A stretch of 64,000 nucleotides of DNA from Bacteroidales bacterium (GCA_017537965.1 JAFYJV010000001.1:1-64000); one strand, 5' to 3'; shown: positions 29,719 to 37,647, counted from the stretch's first letter. Made by a program: numbers and translations. The notes: generated by a model from the sequence alone, not told the origin.

Positions 29719-32408
29719 AAGGTTGATTTGTCGGTTGTAAGTTTGATGTACTGCTTGAAGAGGAATTCCAAGCGTTCCTCGTCAGACTCAAAGGGCTTTT
29801 CACGGTAGCAACGCTCCACAGCCAAGTCAAGGGCATGGTGAGCGGCTCGAAGGTCATCGGGGAAATTCTCGGGGTTGTACATGTCGCCAAGGGTCATTTC
29901 TGAATGTTCTGCACGAACAAGAAGAATTTCTTTCGCCAATGCAGACAATTCATTTCTTTGAGTATTTGACATTTTCGGGAATGGGAATGTGTTATAACAC
30001 AGCGTAGCGGCATATCGAATCCTATTTTCCAAAGAACCTGCAACTGCTCTTACCCAAACATTATGAATTTTCGAAGTGAGCAATCCAAAAAGCCAGTATT
30101 CAACATCGTAGATTGCAAAAGCAGAGTTTGAAATCACAGTGTTTTCATCCATATACCCCATAGGGATATACTCGCGTCTTTCAGAAGAAACACCTGGGAT
30201 AATTATTGATTCTTTTTTCTGATACGATCGTTGAACAAACATATAAGGACGTTTGGCATATTCACGAGTACTTTCGGCATCGCTTTTCTCTCTATCAACT
30301 TTTACTTGAGAAAGAAGGTTCGCTATTGGAGGTATGGAATATGCAAGAGCTTTTTCAGGCTCTTCGATCCAGAGACAATAGCGCATTCCGCCTTGGAGTA
30401 ACTCCTGTGCACCGATGTATTTTTTAATAAAAGATTTAGATGAAGGATACTCTAACAACAGTTTCTCTTTAAAAGACTCGTCAAAGTTTAAAAAACCTCC
30501 ATCACGTGGCATACTACCAAAATACACAGGAGGCATTCCACATAAACTGGTGTTTTCTTTTCTAACAATAATATTTTCTCCCACAGATAGATATGGGTTA
30601 ATATTATTAACCTTAAGTTCTGTTTGTGAACTTTCGTTGAAGAATCTTCTTTGTCCCGAAAAATCATTAGTTACGCCAATTATCACGCATGCAACAACAG
30701 CATTGTTCTTTGCATTATTAGACCATTTGAAAGAAGTTCTGGCGAATGCAATTGTTAACCCTTTAACAAGTATTGGCTTCCACAACATATCAACCTGTTC
30801 TCCTTGACAAATTGAGTTTGTGGTTACAAATGCGTATCTTGCCTTTGTTCCCTTTATGTATATAGCCCCTTTCCAGAACCAACCAGCAATATAGTCGAGG
30901 CCTTTTTTGTCACGTAATTCAGAAAGTGCCATGAGCATATCTGCTTTTTGCTCGTCTGTTTGTTTCTTTGAGCCATAATACGGCGGATTCCCCATCACAT
31001 ACACTTCTTCTTCAGTCGTATGCGGGCAAACGGTGTTCCAATCAATAGTGCAAGCGTTTCCACAAACAATGTGACCACTGGCGCGTAGTGGCAACGGGTT
31101 GGGAGCTGTGCCCAACTCTTCACGGAATTTGTTGTTCATCTGGTGCTCGGCAAGCCAAAGGGAGAGTTTGGCTGTATCGCAAGCATATTCGTCAATCTCA
31201 ATGCCGTAGAATTGGGTGAGTTGAATGTTGGTGAATGGAATGGCCGTTGCTTGAAGCTCAAACAAGCGTTTCCAAATCTCAATCTCCAACTCACGCACTC
31301 GCTTGTAGGAAATGATGAGAAAATTGCCTGAGCCGCAAGCGGGATCGAAAAACTTTATTTTGCCCATTCTGACCAGTAGCGCATTGAGGGCTTTTGCATC
31401 ATTGCGGCAGCGGAGGTATTCGGCGGCGAGGTCGTCCAAGAAAAGAGGTTGGATGACCTTCATAATGTTAGGTACAGAAGTGTAGTGTATGCCTAGTTCG
31501 GCACGGTCTTCGGGTGACACAATGGCTTGTGTCATTGAGCCGAAGATGTCGGGGTTGATTTCGCTCCACTGGAACTTGCCGCACTGAATCATCAACAGTC
31601 GGGCACGACGGCTCAACTGCGGGATGGCATAACGCTCGCTAAACAAACCACCATTGACGTATGGAAAATCAGATATGATTTTGTTGGATTGTTGCTCGCG
31701 CAGGTTCTTGTCGTTGGTGGAAAGAATGACAAAAATACGGTCTATAAACTCGGCGAGGTCGGAGCCGTCGATGGCGGTGTTGTCCTCAATGGCTTTGGTG
31801 AACTGGTCTTGCTTGAAAAGTCCTGTGTCTTCAGCGAAGAAACAGAAAAGGAGCCTTGACATAAAGACATTGATACAGTGCGAAACTTCTGGGTCGCGGA
31901 AATCGTTGTAGCGGCAAATGTCATCATAGAGCTTCGCCATGAGTTCAGCGGTCTTGACATCAGCCTCAGCCTCCTCATAGTTGCGGAATTTCTCAATGCC
32001 AGCCAAGGGTTTGAAGAACTCAAAATCGCGCCAGAGGGTTTCCAACGAGCCTTCGTAGAAATCTTCATCCTTGGGGTCGTAGGCAATGAGTGCTTTCCCA
32101 TCGCTGGTAATGTAAAGACGAGGATTGTGCCGGGTAATGGAAGCGTTATTCCTGAGTGCTTGGATAATGGCCAAAGGTTCGGTGCCTTTGCTGGAAGGGC
32201 GGTAAACAAACTTATCCTTTATGAGGATGGTTTGCGGGTCGCGGGATTTGTTGTCGCGCCCATCACGCACACGCTGGAGCGATGCATCACCATAGCCACA
32301 AAAGATTCGCAGAAGCTCATAGGGTAGATTATCAGCATTCAGATTGTCGGCAATGGCTTCGAGTGCTTCTTGTGCGGTGATATGTGAGAAATTCTGTTTT
32401 TTTGCCAT
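29706..32408 (-). CDS. MmeI/YeeA-like N6-adenine DNA methyltransferase
   Basis: A 900-residue class I DNA methyltransferase with motif I FFDPACGSGNFLI (about 349-361) and catalytic motif IV NPPYYG (about 471-476), the order of MmeI/YeeA-type gamma-class enzymes. Residues about 500-815 form the target-recognition region. The N-terminal 130 residues show no clear PD-(D/E)xK nuclease, so cutting is probably done by the operon partners. ATG 32408 is used because the frame upstream has only a TTG. The recognition region is visibly more AT-rich than the rest of the gene. Confidence 0.85.
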   Translation of the reverse strand: MAKKQNFSHITAQEALEAIADNLNADNLPYELLRIFCGYGDASLQRVRDGRDNKSRDPQTILIKDKFVYRPSSKGTEPLAIIQALRNNASITRHNPRLYITSDGKALIAYDPKDEDFYEGSLETLWRDFEFFKPLAGIEKFRNYEEAEADVKTAELMAKLYDDICRYNDFRDPEVSHCINVFMSRLLFCFFAEDTGLFKQDQFTKAIEDNTAIDGSDLAEFIDRIFVILSTNDKNLREQQSNKIISDFPYVNGGLFSERYAIPQLSRRARLLMIQCGKFQWSEINPDIFGSMTQAIVSPEDRAELGIHYTSVPNIMKVIQPLFLDDLAAEYLRCRNDAKALNALLVRMGKIKFFDPACGSGNFLIISYKRVRELEIEIWKRLFELQATAIPFTNIQLTQFYGIEIDEYACDTAKLSLWLAEHQMNNKFREELGTAPNPLPLRASGHIVCGNACTIDWNTVCPHTTEEEVYVMGNPPYYGSKKQTDEQKADMLMALSELRDKKGLDYIAGWFWKGAIYIKGTKARYAFVTTNSICQGEQVDMLWKPILVKGLTIAFARTSFKWSNNAKNNAVVACVIIGVTNDFSGQRRFFNESSQTELKVNNINPYLSVGENIIVRKENTSLCGMPPVYFGSMPRDGGFLNFDESFKEKLLLEYPSSKSFIKKYIGAQELLQGGMRYCLWIEEPEKALAYSIPPIANLLSQVKVDREKSDAESTREYAKRPYMFVQRSYQKKESIIIPGVSSERREYIPMGYMDENTVISNSAFAIYDVEYWLFGLLTSKIHNVWVRAVAGSLENRIRYAATLCYNTFPFPKMSNTQRNELSALAKEILLVRAEHSEMTLGDMYNPENFPDDLRAAHHALDLAVERCYREKPFESDEERLEFLFKQYIKLTTDKSTLWRT

Positions 32409-32483
32409 AAAAGCCCCCCTCAAAGGTGCGCATCTGCAATCCTTTGGGAAGGACGTATAAAAGGAACCGCGAGCTTCTTGTTT

Positions 32484-32596
32484 GAAGTCGAGGTTCTGGA
32501 CTACCTATCATCACTAACAAGAAAGCCCGCAGCCCATACTGCGAGCGTCCCTTGCTTTCTCGAGTGATGATATCGAATTGTCCAGATTGCGACTTC
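32484..32596 (-). other. Long imperfect inverted repeat upstream of methyltransferase
   Basis: Paired segments, plus-strand coordinates: GAAGTCG 32484-32490 with 32590-32596, TCTGGAC 32495-32501 with 32580-32586, TATCATCACT 32506-32515 with 32563-32572, CAAGAAAGC 32518-32526 with 32554-32562 (one mismatch) and CGCAG 32528-32532 with CTGCG 32539-32543. Together this is a rod of about 36 pairs with small internal loops. It lies inside the untranslated leader between a minus-strand -7 box (32691-32684) and the ATG at 32408. Confidence 0.7.
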
Positions 32597-32683
32597 ACAA
32601 AGAAAAGCAAAAACGCTTTGTATCTATATGTTATTTAATCAGTTATCTTCTGTGTCTATTTGTTCTTTTTGGATTGATGGGGA

Positions 32684-32691
32684 CAAAGATA
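32684..32691 (-). promoter_or_regulatory. -7 box TATCTTTG of methyltransferase operon
   Basis: Minus-strand TATCTTTG. It would give a leader of about 270 nt that contains the long hairpin at 32484-32596. No other gene fits this leader; a 92-codon frame in it overlaps the methyltransferase start and looks random. Confidence 0.5.
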
Positions 32692-32731
32692 GGAAAAATC
32701 CTAAAACAAAGGATGCGGTGTGCAAAATAAT

Positions 32732-32769
32732 CCGCAACTCGGGCGCAGGCTTGGGTTGCGGAGTTTTTT
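32732..32769 (+). terminator. Hairpin terminator-promoter repeat, copy 12
   Basis: Hairpin 32732-32761 with a six-T run and then TACCTTTG at 32771-32778. It sits between the divergent methyltransferase operon and the second ClbS gene, so here it serves as a promoter or insulator. Confidence 0.75.
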
Positions 32770-32770
32770 G

Positions 32771-32778
32771 TACCTTTG
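32771..32778 (+). promoter_or_regulatory. -7 promoter box TACCTTTG
   Basis: 19 nt before the ATG at 32797; this excludes an upstream in-frame start at 32776, which falls inside the box. Confidence 0.65.
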
Positions 32779-32796
32779 CAGCAAACTTATTCTGCT

Positions 32797-33330
32797 ATGC
32801 CCAATCCCACTACAAAACAAGAATTGCTGGCGGCCATGGCCGACGGCTATGCCCAGCTGAACGAACAAATTGCCAAGATGAGCGATGAGGAAATCTCCGC
32901 ACCATTCACTTTTGCTGCCGACCCGAAGAAATGCGGTGTGCGCTGGCAGAACGACCGCTGCCTTCGCGACCTGCTGATTCATTTCCGCGAATGGCAGTTG
33001 CTGATGAGTACTTTCGTGCAGAATATCCGCGAAGGCCACCCGAAGGACTATCTTCCCGACGAGTACCGCAGATGCTATCACGAGATGGATAAAATGATTG
33101 TGGAGAAGCACCAAAACACATCCTTGGAGGAAGCCAAAGCCCTCTTGCAACAGAGCCATGAGGGAATGATTCGTCTCGCTGAGAGCTTCACGGAGGAGGA
33201 ACTTTTCAACAAAGGCTATTACAAAGTCACCTATACCACCAGCATGGCGGCCTATTTCCTGAGCGTCACCCCTTATGGGCAGGCGGTGAAGATCCTGAAG
33301 ACGCATCAGAAAAGCTTGAAAAAGAAATGA
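32797..33330 (+). CDS. ClbS/DfsB-family four-helix protein, complete copy
   Basis: The 177-residue full-length version of the gene cut at the window start. It opens with the family pattern [20 protein letters not shown], then [21 protein letters not shown] and the final helix [17 protein letters not shown]. Its last 458 bases match bases 16-473 closely, including an almost unbroken stretch of more than 80 bases around the [12 protein letters not shown] codons. The stop overlaps the next ATG, exactly as in the first copy, but the partner here is DUF1905 and not an SMR protein. Function known only by family. Confidence 0.85.
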   Translation: MPNPTTKQELLAAMADGYAQLNEQIAKMSDEEISAPFTFAADPKKCGVRWQNDRCLRDLLIHFREWQLLMSTFVQNIREGHPKDYLPDEYRRCYHEMDKMIVEKHQNTSLEEAKALLQQSHEGMIRLAESFTEEELFNKGYYKVTYTTSMAAYFLSVTPYGQAVKILKTHQKSLKKK

Positions 33331-33608
33331 ACCCAGAAAGTACTCACATATTGGAATTCGATGCGGTGATCCTGCAAAACGAGGACATGGATGCCGCCTA
33401 CGTGGAGGTGCCGTTCGACATCAAGGCAATACTTGGCAAAGGCCGACTGCCGGTGCACGCTACCTTCGATGGTGTTCCATACGACGGTCAGATTGTGAAA
33501 ATGGGAACGCCTTGCTACATTATCGGTGTTCGGAAGGATATCCGCAAACAGATTGGGAAGAACTTTGGTGATATAGTGCATGTTACTTTCTACGAGCGGG
33601 AAAAATAA
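33327..33608 (+). CDS. DUF1905 protein
   Basis: A 93-residue protein matching DUF1905: [65 protein letters not shown]. This is a small beta-rich domain related to the AbrB/double-psi barrel group; it is often fused or next to YdeI-like proteins, and its function is unknown. It overlaps the ClbS stop by four bases and is followed by repeat copy 13. Confidence 0.85.
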   Translation: MNPESTHILEFDAVILQNEDMDAAYVEVPFDIKAILGKGRLPVHATFDGVPYDGQIVKMGTPCYIIGVRKDIRKQIGKNFGDIVHVTFYEREK

Positions 33609-33615
33609 GACGAAT

Positions 33616-33653
33616 CCGCAACTCGGGCGAAGGCTTGGGTTGCGGAATATTTT
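33616..33653 (+). terminator. Hairpin terminator-promoter repeat, copy 13
   Basis: Hairpin 33616-33645 with an interrupted T-run (ATATTTTG), then TACTTTTG at 33655-33662. Confidence 0.75.
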
Positions 33654-33654
33654 G

Positions 33655-33662
33655 TACTTTTG
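33655..33662 (+). promoter_or_regulatory. -7 box TACTTTTG, near-leaderless start
   Basis: The ATG at 33667 starts five bases after the G of the box, as in the paralogue at 8027. Confidence 0.65.
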
Positions 33663-33666
33663 CGGT

Positions 33667-34221
33667 ATGAAACAAACATTAGACATTATTTTAGCACCCC
33701 TGCAACAAGCCGACCGTGAACAATTCATCCACGACAATCAGGAGGCGTTCAAATATGGCGCGACCGAGGAGTTCGGGATGCTAGACGACCGCATGGAGGA
33801 AGGCGAAGAGGTGATCTCACGGAAAACCATCGAACACTGTATTGACGGGGAACAGTCAGAGACCTACAGGATTGTATGTGACGGCGAGGTTGTCGGCGGC
33901 CTGATTCTTCAAATCGACAAACAGAATACGAAAGGTGATTTGGAGATACTGTTTATCAAGCCAGAGGCACATAGCAAAGGATTAGGTCAAGCGGCATGGA
34001 AGGCCGTTGAAGCCATGCACCCCGAAATCCGTGTTTGGGAAACGATGACACCCTATTTCGAGAAGCGCAACATCCATTTCTATGTCAACCGTTTGGGCTT
34101 CCATATCGTTGAGTTCTGGAACAAATACCAACACGGACCTACAGTACCCGACAACATTGAAGAAAACTGGAGCGAGGATGACGAGATGTTTTTGTTCAGG
34201 AAAGTTATAGCGAACTCCTAA
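33667..34221 (+). CDS. GNAT-family N-acetyltransferase, copy B
   Basis: A 184-residue GNAT protein of the same length as the copy at 8027-8581. The C-terminal 90 residues (LEILFIKPEAHSKGLGQAAW onwards) are nearly identical, while the N-terminal half has diverged more. The acceptor substrate is unknown. Unlike copy A it has no oxidoreductase gene behind it; repeat copy 14 follows six bases after the stop. The transcript probably starts at the ATG. Confidence 0.85.
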   Translation: MKQTLDIILAPLQQADREQFIHDNQEAFKYGATEEFGMLDDRMEEGEEVISRKTIEHCIDGEQSETYRIVCDGEVVGGLILQIDKQNTKGDLEILFIKPEAHSKGLGQAAWKAVEAMHPEIRVWETMTPYFEKRNIHFYVNRLGFHIVEFWNKYQHGPTVPDNIEENWSEDDEMFLFRKVIANS

Positions 34222-34226
34222 GTTTT

Positions 34227-34264
34227 CTCAACTCAGGCAAAGGCTTGGGTCGCGGATTTTTTTT
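34227..34264 (+). terminator. Hairpin terminator repeat, degenerate copy 14
   Basis: Hairpin 34227-34255 has lost the outer CCG and pairs less well (CTCAACTCAGG with CTTGGGTCGCGG). An eight-T run follows. TGGTTTTG at 34266-34273 resembles a -7 box but lacks the A. Confidence 0.65.
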
Positions 34265-34354
34265 GTGGTTTTGCGCCGTGGAACTTAACGAGCGAAATAT
34301 TATCTGCTTGGCGGGCGAGTGAGAGGCCCGATGCGGAAATTTGGAAAAAAGTTG

Positions 34355-34362
34355 TATCTTTG
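34355..34362 (+). promoter_or_regulatory. -7 promoter box TATCTTTG
   Basis: Eight bases before the ATG at 34370, which selects that ATG over the in-frame ones at 34319 and 34331. Confidence 0.6.
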
Positions 34363-34369
34363 CGCATCA

Positions 34370-35218
34370 ATGGATAACGATTCAACCGCATCAAAAATGA
34401 ACAATCAAGACTTTTGGCATAGCGTCCATTCGATTATTGACGAGGGCTTCACTGCCAACGGTCTTTCAAAACTGGAGTCGTATGCAGAACAATTCATCAC
34501 ACAACGGCTTGTATATAAGCGATTTTCATCGGCAGAACAGTATGGCTGCTCAATGGGAGGTACTACGCATGTCATTGCATCCCTACTCGCGGGAGCAGAA
34601 ACTGCAACAGATAGAGATGCTACACCTGATGTCGGCGACTTCAAAAGAGAAGTCCAATGTGGAGCGAAGCAGGCTGAAAGCATAGAGCAATGGGCAAGGA
34701 AAGTAGGTTGTTGGACAGAATGTATTGAAGACGCTCTGCCACGCATGTTAGGCGAGCAGATTGCAGAAGGCGGAGAAGCCAAGGTTTACGACCACGGCGC
34801 CACATTGGTAAAAGCCATTGGACTTGACTATTTTATCCAACCCATTCTGGCACTTGACCGTATTTCACTGCATAACACCTATTTCCCTGAAACTGCACTG
34901 AAGGTGTTAGGATTTGGACGTACGGCAGATGGTGATTTCAAGATTGTGGCGGAGCAACCATTCATTGAAGGAACACACATGTCGGATGAAGAAATCGCCT
35001 CGTTCGCCGAGAACATTGGTTTCAAACTCATCAATCCGAGAAATTGGACTTTCGCCACTCCCGAAATCTATTTGAGCGACCTCCACGATGAGAATGTGAT
35101 ACGCTCAAAAGAAGGAAACATCTTCGTGGTGGATTGCGATATACGAATCAATACGTCAGAGTTGAGATGTGGAGGCTGTCGTAAACTGACAACGGAAGTG
35201 GATTTGTCTGTTTTTTAG
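34370..35218 (+). CDS. Polyvalent-protein-kinase-like domain protein
   Basis: A 282-residue protein. The C-terminal 165 residues resemble the putative polyvalent protein kinase domain found in phage and conjugative-element polyvalent proteins: GGEAKVYDHGATLVKAI (glycine strand and Lys), then EIYLSDLHDENVIRSKEGNI (catalytic-loop-like D-x-H-x-x-N) and FVVDCDIRI (metal Asp). Key residues are present, but the fold is minimal. The N-terminal part is unassigned. Such domains travel on mobile elements, and the AT-rich genes that follow support recent arrival. Confidence 0.65.
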   Translation: MDNDSTASKMNNQDFWHSVHSIIDEGFTANGLSKLESYAEQFITQRLVYKRFSSAEQYGCSMGGTTHVIASLLAGAETATDRDATPDVGDFKREVQCGAKQAESIEQWARKVGCWTECIEDALPRMLGEQIAEGGEAKVYDHGATLVKAIGLDYFIQPILALDRISLHNTYFPETALKVLGFGRTADGDFKIVAEQPFIEGTHMSDEEIASFAENIGFKLINPRNWTFATPEIYLSDLHDENVIRSKEGNIFVVDCDIRINTSELRCGGCRKLTTEVDLSVF

Positions 35219-35232
35219 TTTTTTGTTCAACT

Positions 35233-35640
35233 ATGCTTAACTATTCTGAGACATACCAACTGATTGCTGATAAGTTTGCTCAAAAACATGAAAACTGGTT
35301 GAGGACAATATATCTAGGCCTTTGCAAAGTTACTTTTTTCGATTCAACCAATGATGTTAGTGATTGGTTGCTCTTTGAGCCTATCGCAAAAGTAAAAAGG
35401 AAATCACAGCTATTTCATTTTATTCTCGTTAACAAAACTCAAATTATTCTTTTTAGAGACACTACTGATGACTTTAAAGAGCAAACAACACCCAAACGAC
35501 TTATAGTACTATCGAAGTTTAAAATTGTCTCACGTGAGAACATAGTAATTGATAATAAACCTATTAGAAATTCCAAGTTTTTACAAGCAATAGCCGATGA
35601 CTATGTAGCAAACGAGCAAATACGGAAATCAAGAATTTGA
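35233..35640 (+). CDS. Hypothetical AT-rich protein
   Basis: I do not recognise this 135-residue protein. It has a helical start (YSETYQLIADKFAQKHENWL), a beta-rich middle (FHFILVNKTQIILFRD) and no signal or membrane segment. It follows the kinase-like gene by 14 bases. A further open frame (35609-35818) overlaps its end in the +1 frame, so the gene may have been cut short by a frameshift. Codon use and composition are clearly more AT-rich than in the plus-strand genes around it. Confidence 0.5.
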   Translation: MLNYSETYQLIADKFAQKHENWLRTIYLGLCKVTFFDSTNDVSDWLLFEPIAKVKRKSQLFHFILVNKTQIILFRDTTDDFKEQTTPKRLIVLSKFKIVSRENIVIDNKPIRNSKFLQAIADDYVANEQIRKSRI

Positions 35641-35818
35641 TGAAAGCGAAAAAAACTATCTCGATTATCTGTACGATTTAGATTTGACACATTGGGATAG
35701 TGATAAACATAATGGGTTAGATAAAGAAAAATTTGCTCTTGTTCAAGAGGGAATACATGCTTTGTTCCATGGCAGTCCTCGCCTTACTGATAGCCACCAG
35801 CTGCAATGGGCAAAATAA
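35609..35818 (+). pseudogene. Frame-shifted continuation or gene fragment
   Basis: A 69-codon frame without ATG, +1 relative to the gene at 35233. It reads YGNQEFDESEKNYLDYLYDL, then DLTHWDSDKHNGLDKEK and FALVQEGIHALFHG, which looks like real protein. Its end runs into the flavodoxin signal-peptide region in another frame. A lost base in 35609-35640 would join it to the preceding gene. Confidence 0.35.
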
Positions 35819-36359
35819 ACAGGAAGTCAAACAAGAAAAACAGAATACTATGAGCAAATCCATCATCGTTTTCTTCTCCCACGCGGGCGATAATTACGCG
35901 GTGGGTAATATTGAGGTTGGCAACACCAAGATTGTGGCCGACTACATCAGCGAAATCGCGGGTGCCGACCAGTTTGAAATCGTCACCCACAAGTATGACG
36001 GCATGGCCTACACGCCGCTCATCAACCTCGCAAAAGAGGAGGCCAACAACGGTGAGCTTCCGCCTTGCGAAGGCGATGCTCCCGACCTCTCGCAGTACGA
36101 CACCGTTTTCATAGGTGGTCCCGTGTGGTGGGGCACCTACCCGCAGGTGATGTTCACTATATTTAAAGACATCAACCTCGATGGCAAAACCGTCATCCCC
36201 TTCACCACCCACGAGGGCAGCGGCCTCGCCTCCTGCGTTAGCGACGTGAAATCGGCTTTCCCGAAAGCCAAGGTCACCCAAGGCTTCAGCATCTACGGCC
36301 ATGAAGTGCGTAGCGGAAGAGCCAAAGTGGAGAAATGGTTGAAAGGATTGGGGTATTGA
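35757..36359 (+). CDS. Flavodoxin-domain lipoprotein B
   Basis: A 200-residue protein from ATG 35757 with a lipoprotein signal (AVLALLIATSC) and a flavodoxin domain: IIVFFSHAGDNYAVGNIEVG, VFIGGPVWWGTYPQVMFTI and PFTTHEGSGLASCVSDV. It is related to, but not a close copy of, the flavodoxin lipoprotein at 16682. ATG 35769 would still leave a usable signal. Repeat copy 15 ends the unit. A periplasmic electron-carrier role is inferred. Confidence 0.8.
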   Translation: MLCSMAVLALLIATSCNGQNKQEVKQEKQNTMSKSIIVFFSHAGDNYAVGNIEVGNTKIVADYISEIAGADQFEIVTHKYDGMAYTPLINLAKEEANNGELPPCEGDAPDLSQYDTVFIGGPVWWGTYPQVMFTIFKDINLDGKTVIPFTTHEGSGLASCVSDVKSAFPKAKVTQGFSIYGHEVRSGRAKVEKWLKGLGY

Positions 36360-36382
36360 GAAGTTGGTTTTCCGTAAATAAT

Positions 36383-36421
36383 CCGCAACTCGGGCGAAGG
36401 CTTGGGTTGCGGAATTTTTTC
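36383..36421 (+). terminator. Hairpin terminator-promoter repeat, copy 15
   Basis: Hairpin 36383-36412 with a six-T run. TACTTTTG at 36423-36430 follows for the MbnP-like gene. Confidence 0.8.
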
Positions 36422-36422
36422 A

Positions 36423-36430
36423 TACTTTTG
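36423..36430 (+). promoter_or_regulatory. -7 promoter box TACTTTTG
   Basis: 18 nt before the ATG at 36448, directly after repeat copy 15. Confidence 0.6.
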
Positions 36431-36447
36431 CCCCAAAGTTGAACGCC

Positions 36448-37242
36448 ATGAAGAAAACACGATTCATTCTTATGCTTTTGGTGGCTGCGGCACTCGTTTC
36501 GTGCAAGAAACCAACCAATTACGGAGACCTCTCGGTGGGAATCGACTATTCCGTCAACGGCGGTTATCTGATTACCGACAGTTTATGTTATCACACCGAA
36601 GCTGGAAACACATTCATGATCACCGAAATCCAATGGTTCATATCCAGGTTGGAGCTTCAGAACGAACAAGGCGAATGGGTCGAATTGACCCATCGTGAAA
36701 CAGATGGGAATAGTCAAACAGCTGCTATTTTCTACATTGACACCAACATCCCAGAAAGCCAAACACTTCTTTTGGAAGCGATACCCACGGGCAACTACAC
36801 ACGGCTGCGTTTCACCTTTGGACTTGACGAGGAAGACAACCTGACGGGGCTGTTTTGTAATCCCCCCGAGTCCAACATGTTTTGGCCAGAGCCCTTGGGA
36901 GGAGGCTACCATTACATGAAACTCAACGGACGATTTGTCAACGCCAATGATGAGCTTGTCCCCCTGAATACACACCTTGGCATTGGGCAGAACGCCGACC
37001 ATACGGAGTTTTACCAAAACTATTTCTCCGTCGAGGGTCCCATTGACTTAGTTGTTGCAGAAAACAAGGAAAACCTTATCCTATTGAGCATGGTTGTCGA
37101 TAACTGGTTCCGCAATCCTAACCTTTACGACTTCAACGTGTACGGCAGCGCCATCATGCAAAACCAAGCTGCACAACAGGCCTTAAAAGAGAACGGACAA
37201 GATGTTTTCACCTGGTCTGTTGTTTCCAATGTCTTGGAGTGA
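36448..37242 (+). CDS. MbnP-family lipoprotein
   Basis: A 264-residue lipoprotein (signal ending in AALVSC) that fits the MbnP-like family: ITEIQWFISRLELQNE, AIFYIDTNIPESQTLLLEAI, YTRLRFTFGLDEEDN, PLGGGYHYMKLNGRF and NTHLGIGQNADHTEF. MbnP proteins are periplasmic or outer-membrane proteins linked to copper handling (with MbnH) in some bacteria; no MbnH is encoded beside it, so copper binding is only a possibility. The two bases after its stop lead straight into a PhzF remnant. Confidence 0.7.
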   Translation: MKKTRFILMLLVAAALVSCKKPTNYGDLSVGIDYSVNGGYLITDSLCYHTEAGNTFMITEIQWFISRLELQNEQGEWVELTHRETDGNSQTAAIFYIDTNIPESQTLLLEAIPTGNYTRLRFTFGLDEEDNLTGLFCNPPESNMFWPEPLGGGYHYMKLNGRFVNANDELVPLNTHLGIGQNADHTEFYQNYFSVEGPIDLVVAENKENLILLSMVVDNWFRNPNLYDFNVYGSAIMQNQAAQQALKENGQDVFTWSVVSNVLE

Positions 37243-37244
37243 AC

Positions 37245-37537
37245 CGCGCCGCAAAGCCATTCACGGGCAATCGGCAACAGGCACCGCCAACGCCTCGTTG
37301 ACCTATTATCTTCAACAGTGCGGATGTCTCGGAAACGAAGCGGAATGCGCCTTTATCCAAGGCGAGGTCATGGGACGGCCTTCGGTGGTCACTACACGGA
37401 TTCAAGCTGATGGAAATCTCTTTGTCGGCGGCAAGGCGGCTATTATCGCTGAAAGAGTGTTTTTTTTCTGGTTTCCATGGATATCGGTATTGAAATTATT
37501 GGCAAAGATAGCACAATTCGTGAGACTGGCGACATGA
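37245..37537 (+). pseudogene. PhzF-family C-terminal remnant
   Basis: Immediately after the MbnP-like stop a frame reads FTGQ-like residues then SATGTANASLTYYLQQCGCL, FIQGEVMGRPSVVTTRIQ and ADGNLFVGGKAAIIAERVF. This is the C-terminal part of the PhzF isomerase family (P-V-T-G-S-A-N-A.. and M-G-R-P-S.. motifs). About two thirds of a normal 260-290 residue PhzF is missing and there is no start site, so it is a gene remnant. Confidence 0.65.
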
Positions 37538-37540
37538 AAT

Positions 37541-37570
37541 CCGCGACTTGGGCGAAGGCTTGGGGTGCGG
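37541..37570 (+). terminator. Hairpin repeat, copy 16, without T-run
   Basis: Hairpin 37541-37570 (CCGCGACTTGGG, CTTGGGGTGCGG) lacks the T-run found in the other copies and lies behind the PhzF remnant. It is probably a decayed copy. Confidence 0.6.
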
Positions 37571-37633
37571 ATGCATTCACTCCATTTTTATGCTTTTTTC
37601 CACGGTAACGGTATTCTGAACCCCAAAAATTCT

Positions 37634-37641
37634 TATCTTTG
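37634..37641 (+). promoter_or_regulatory. -7 box TATCTTTG of the hypB operon
   Basis: Seven bases before the hypB ATG at 37648, so the leader should be very short. Confidence 0.65.
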
Positions 37642-37647
37642 TCCCCT

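Noticed and set aside
32332..32610. Minus-strand 92-codon frame in the methyltransferase leader
   Set aside because: It runs through the long hairpin and overlaps the methyltransferase start in another frame; the sequence looks random.
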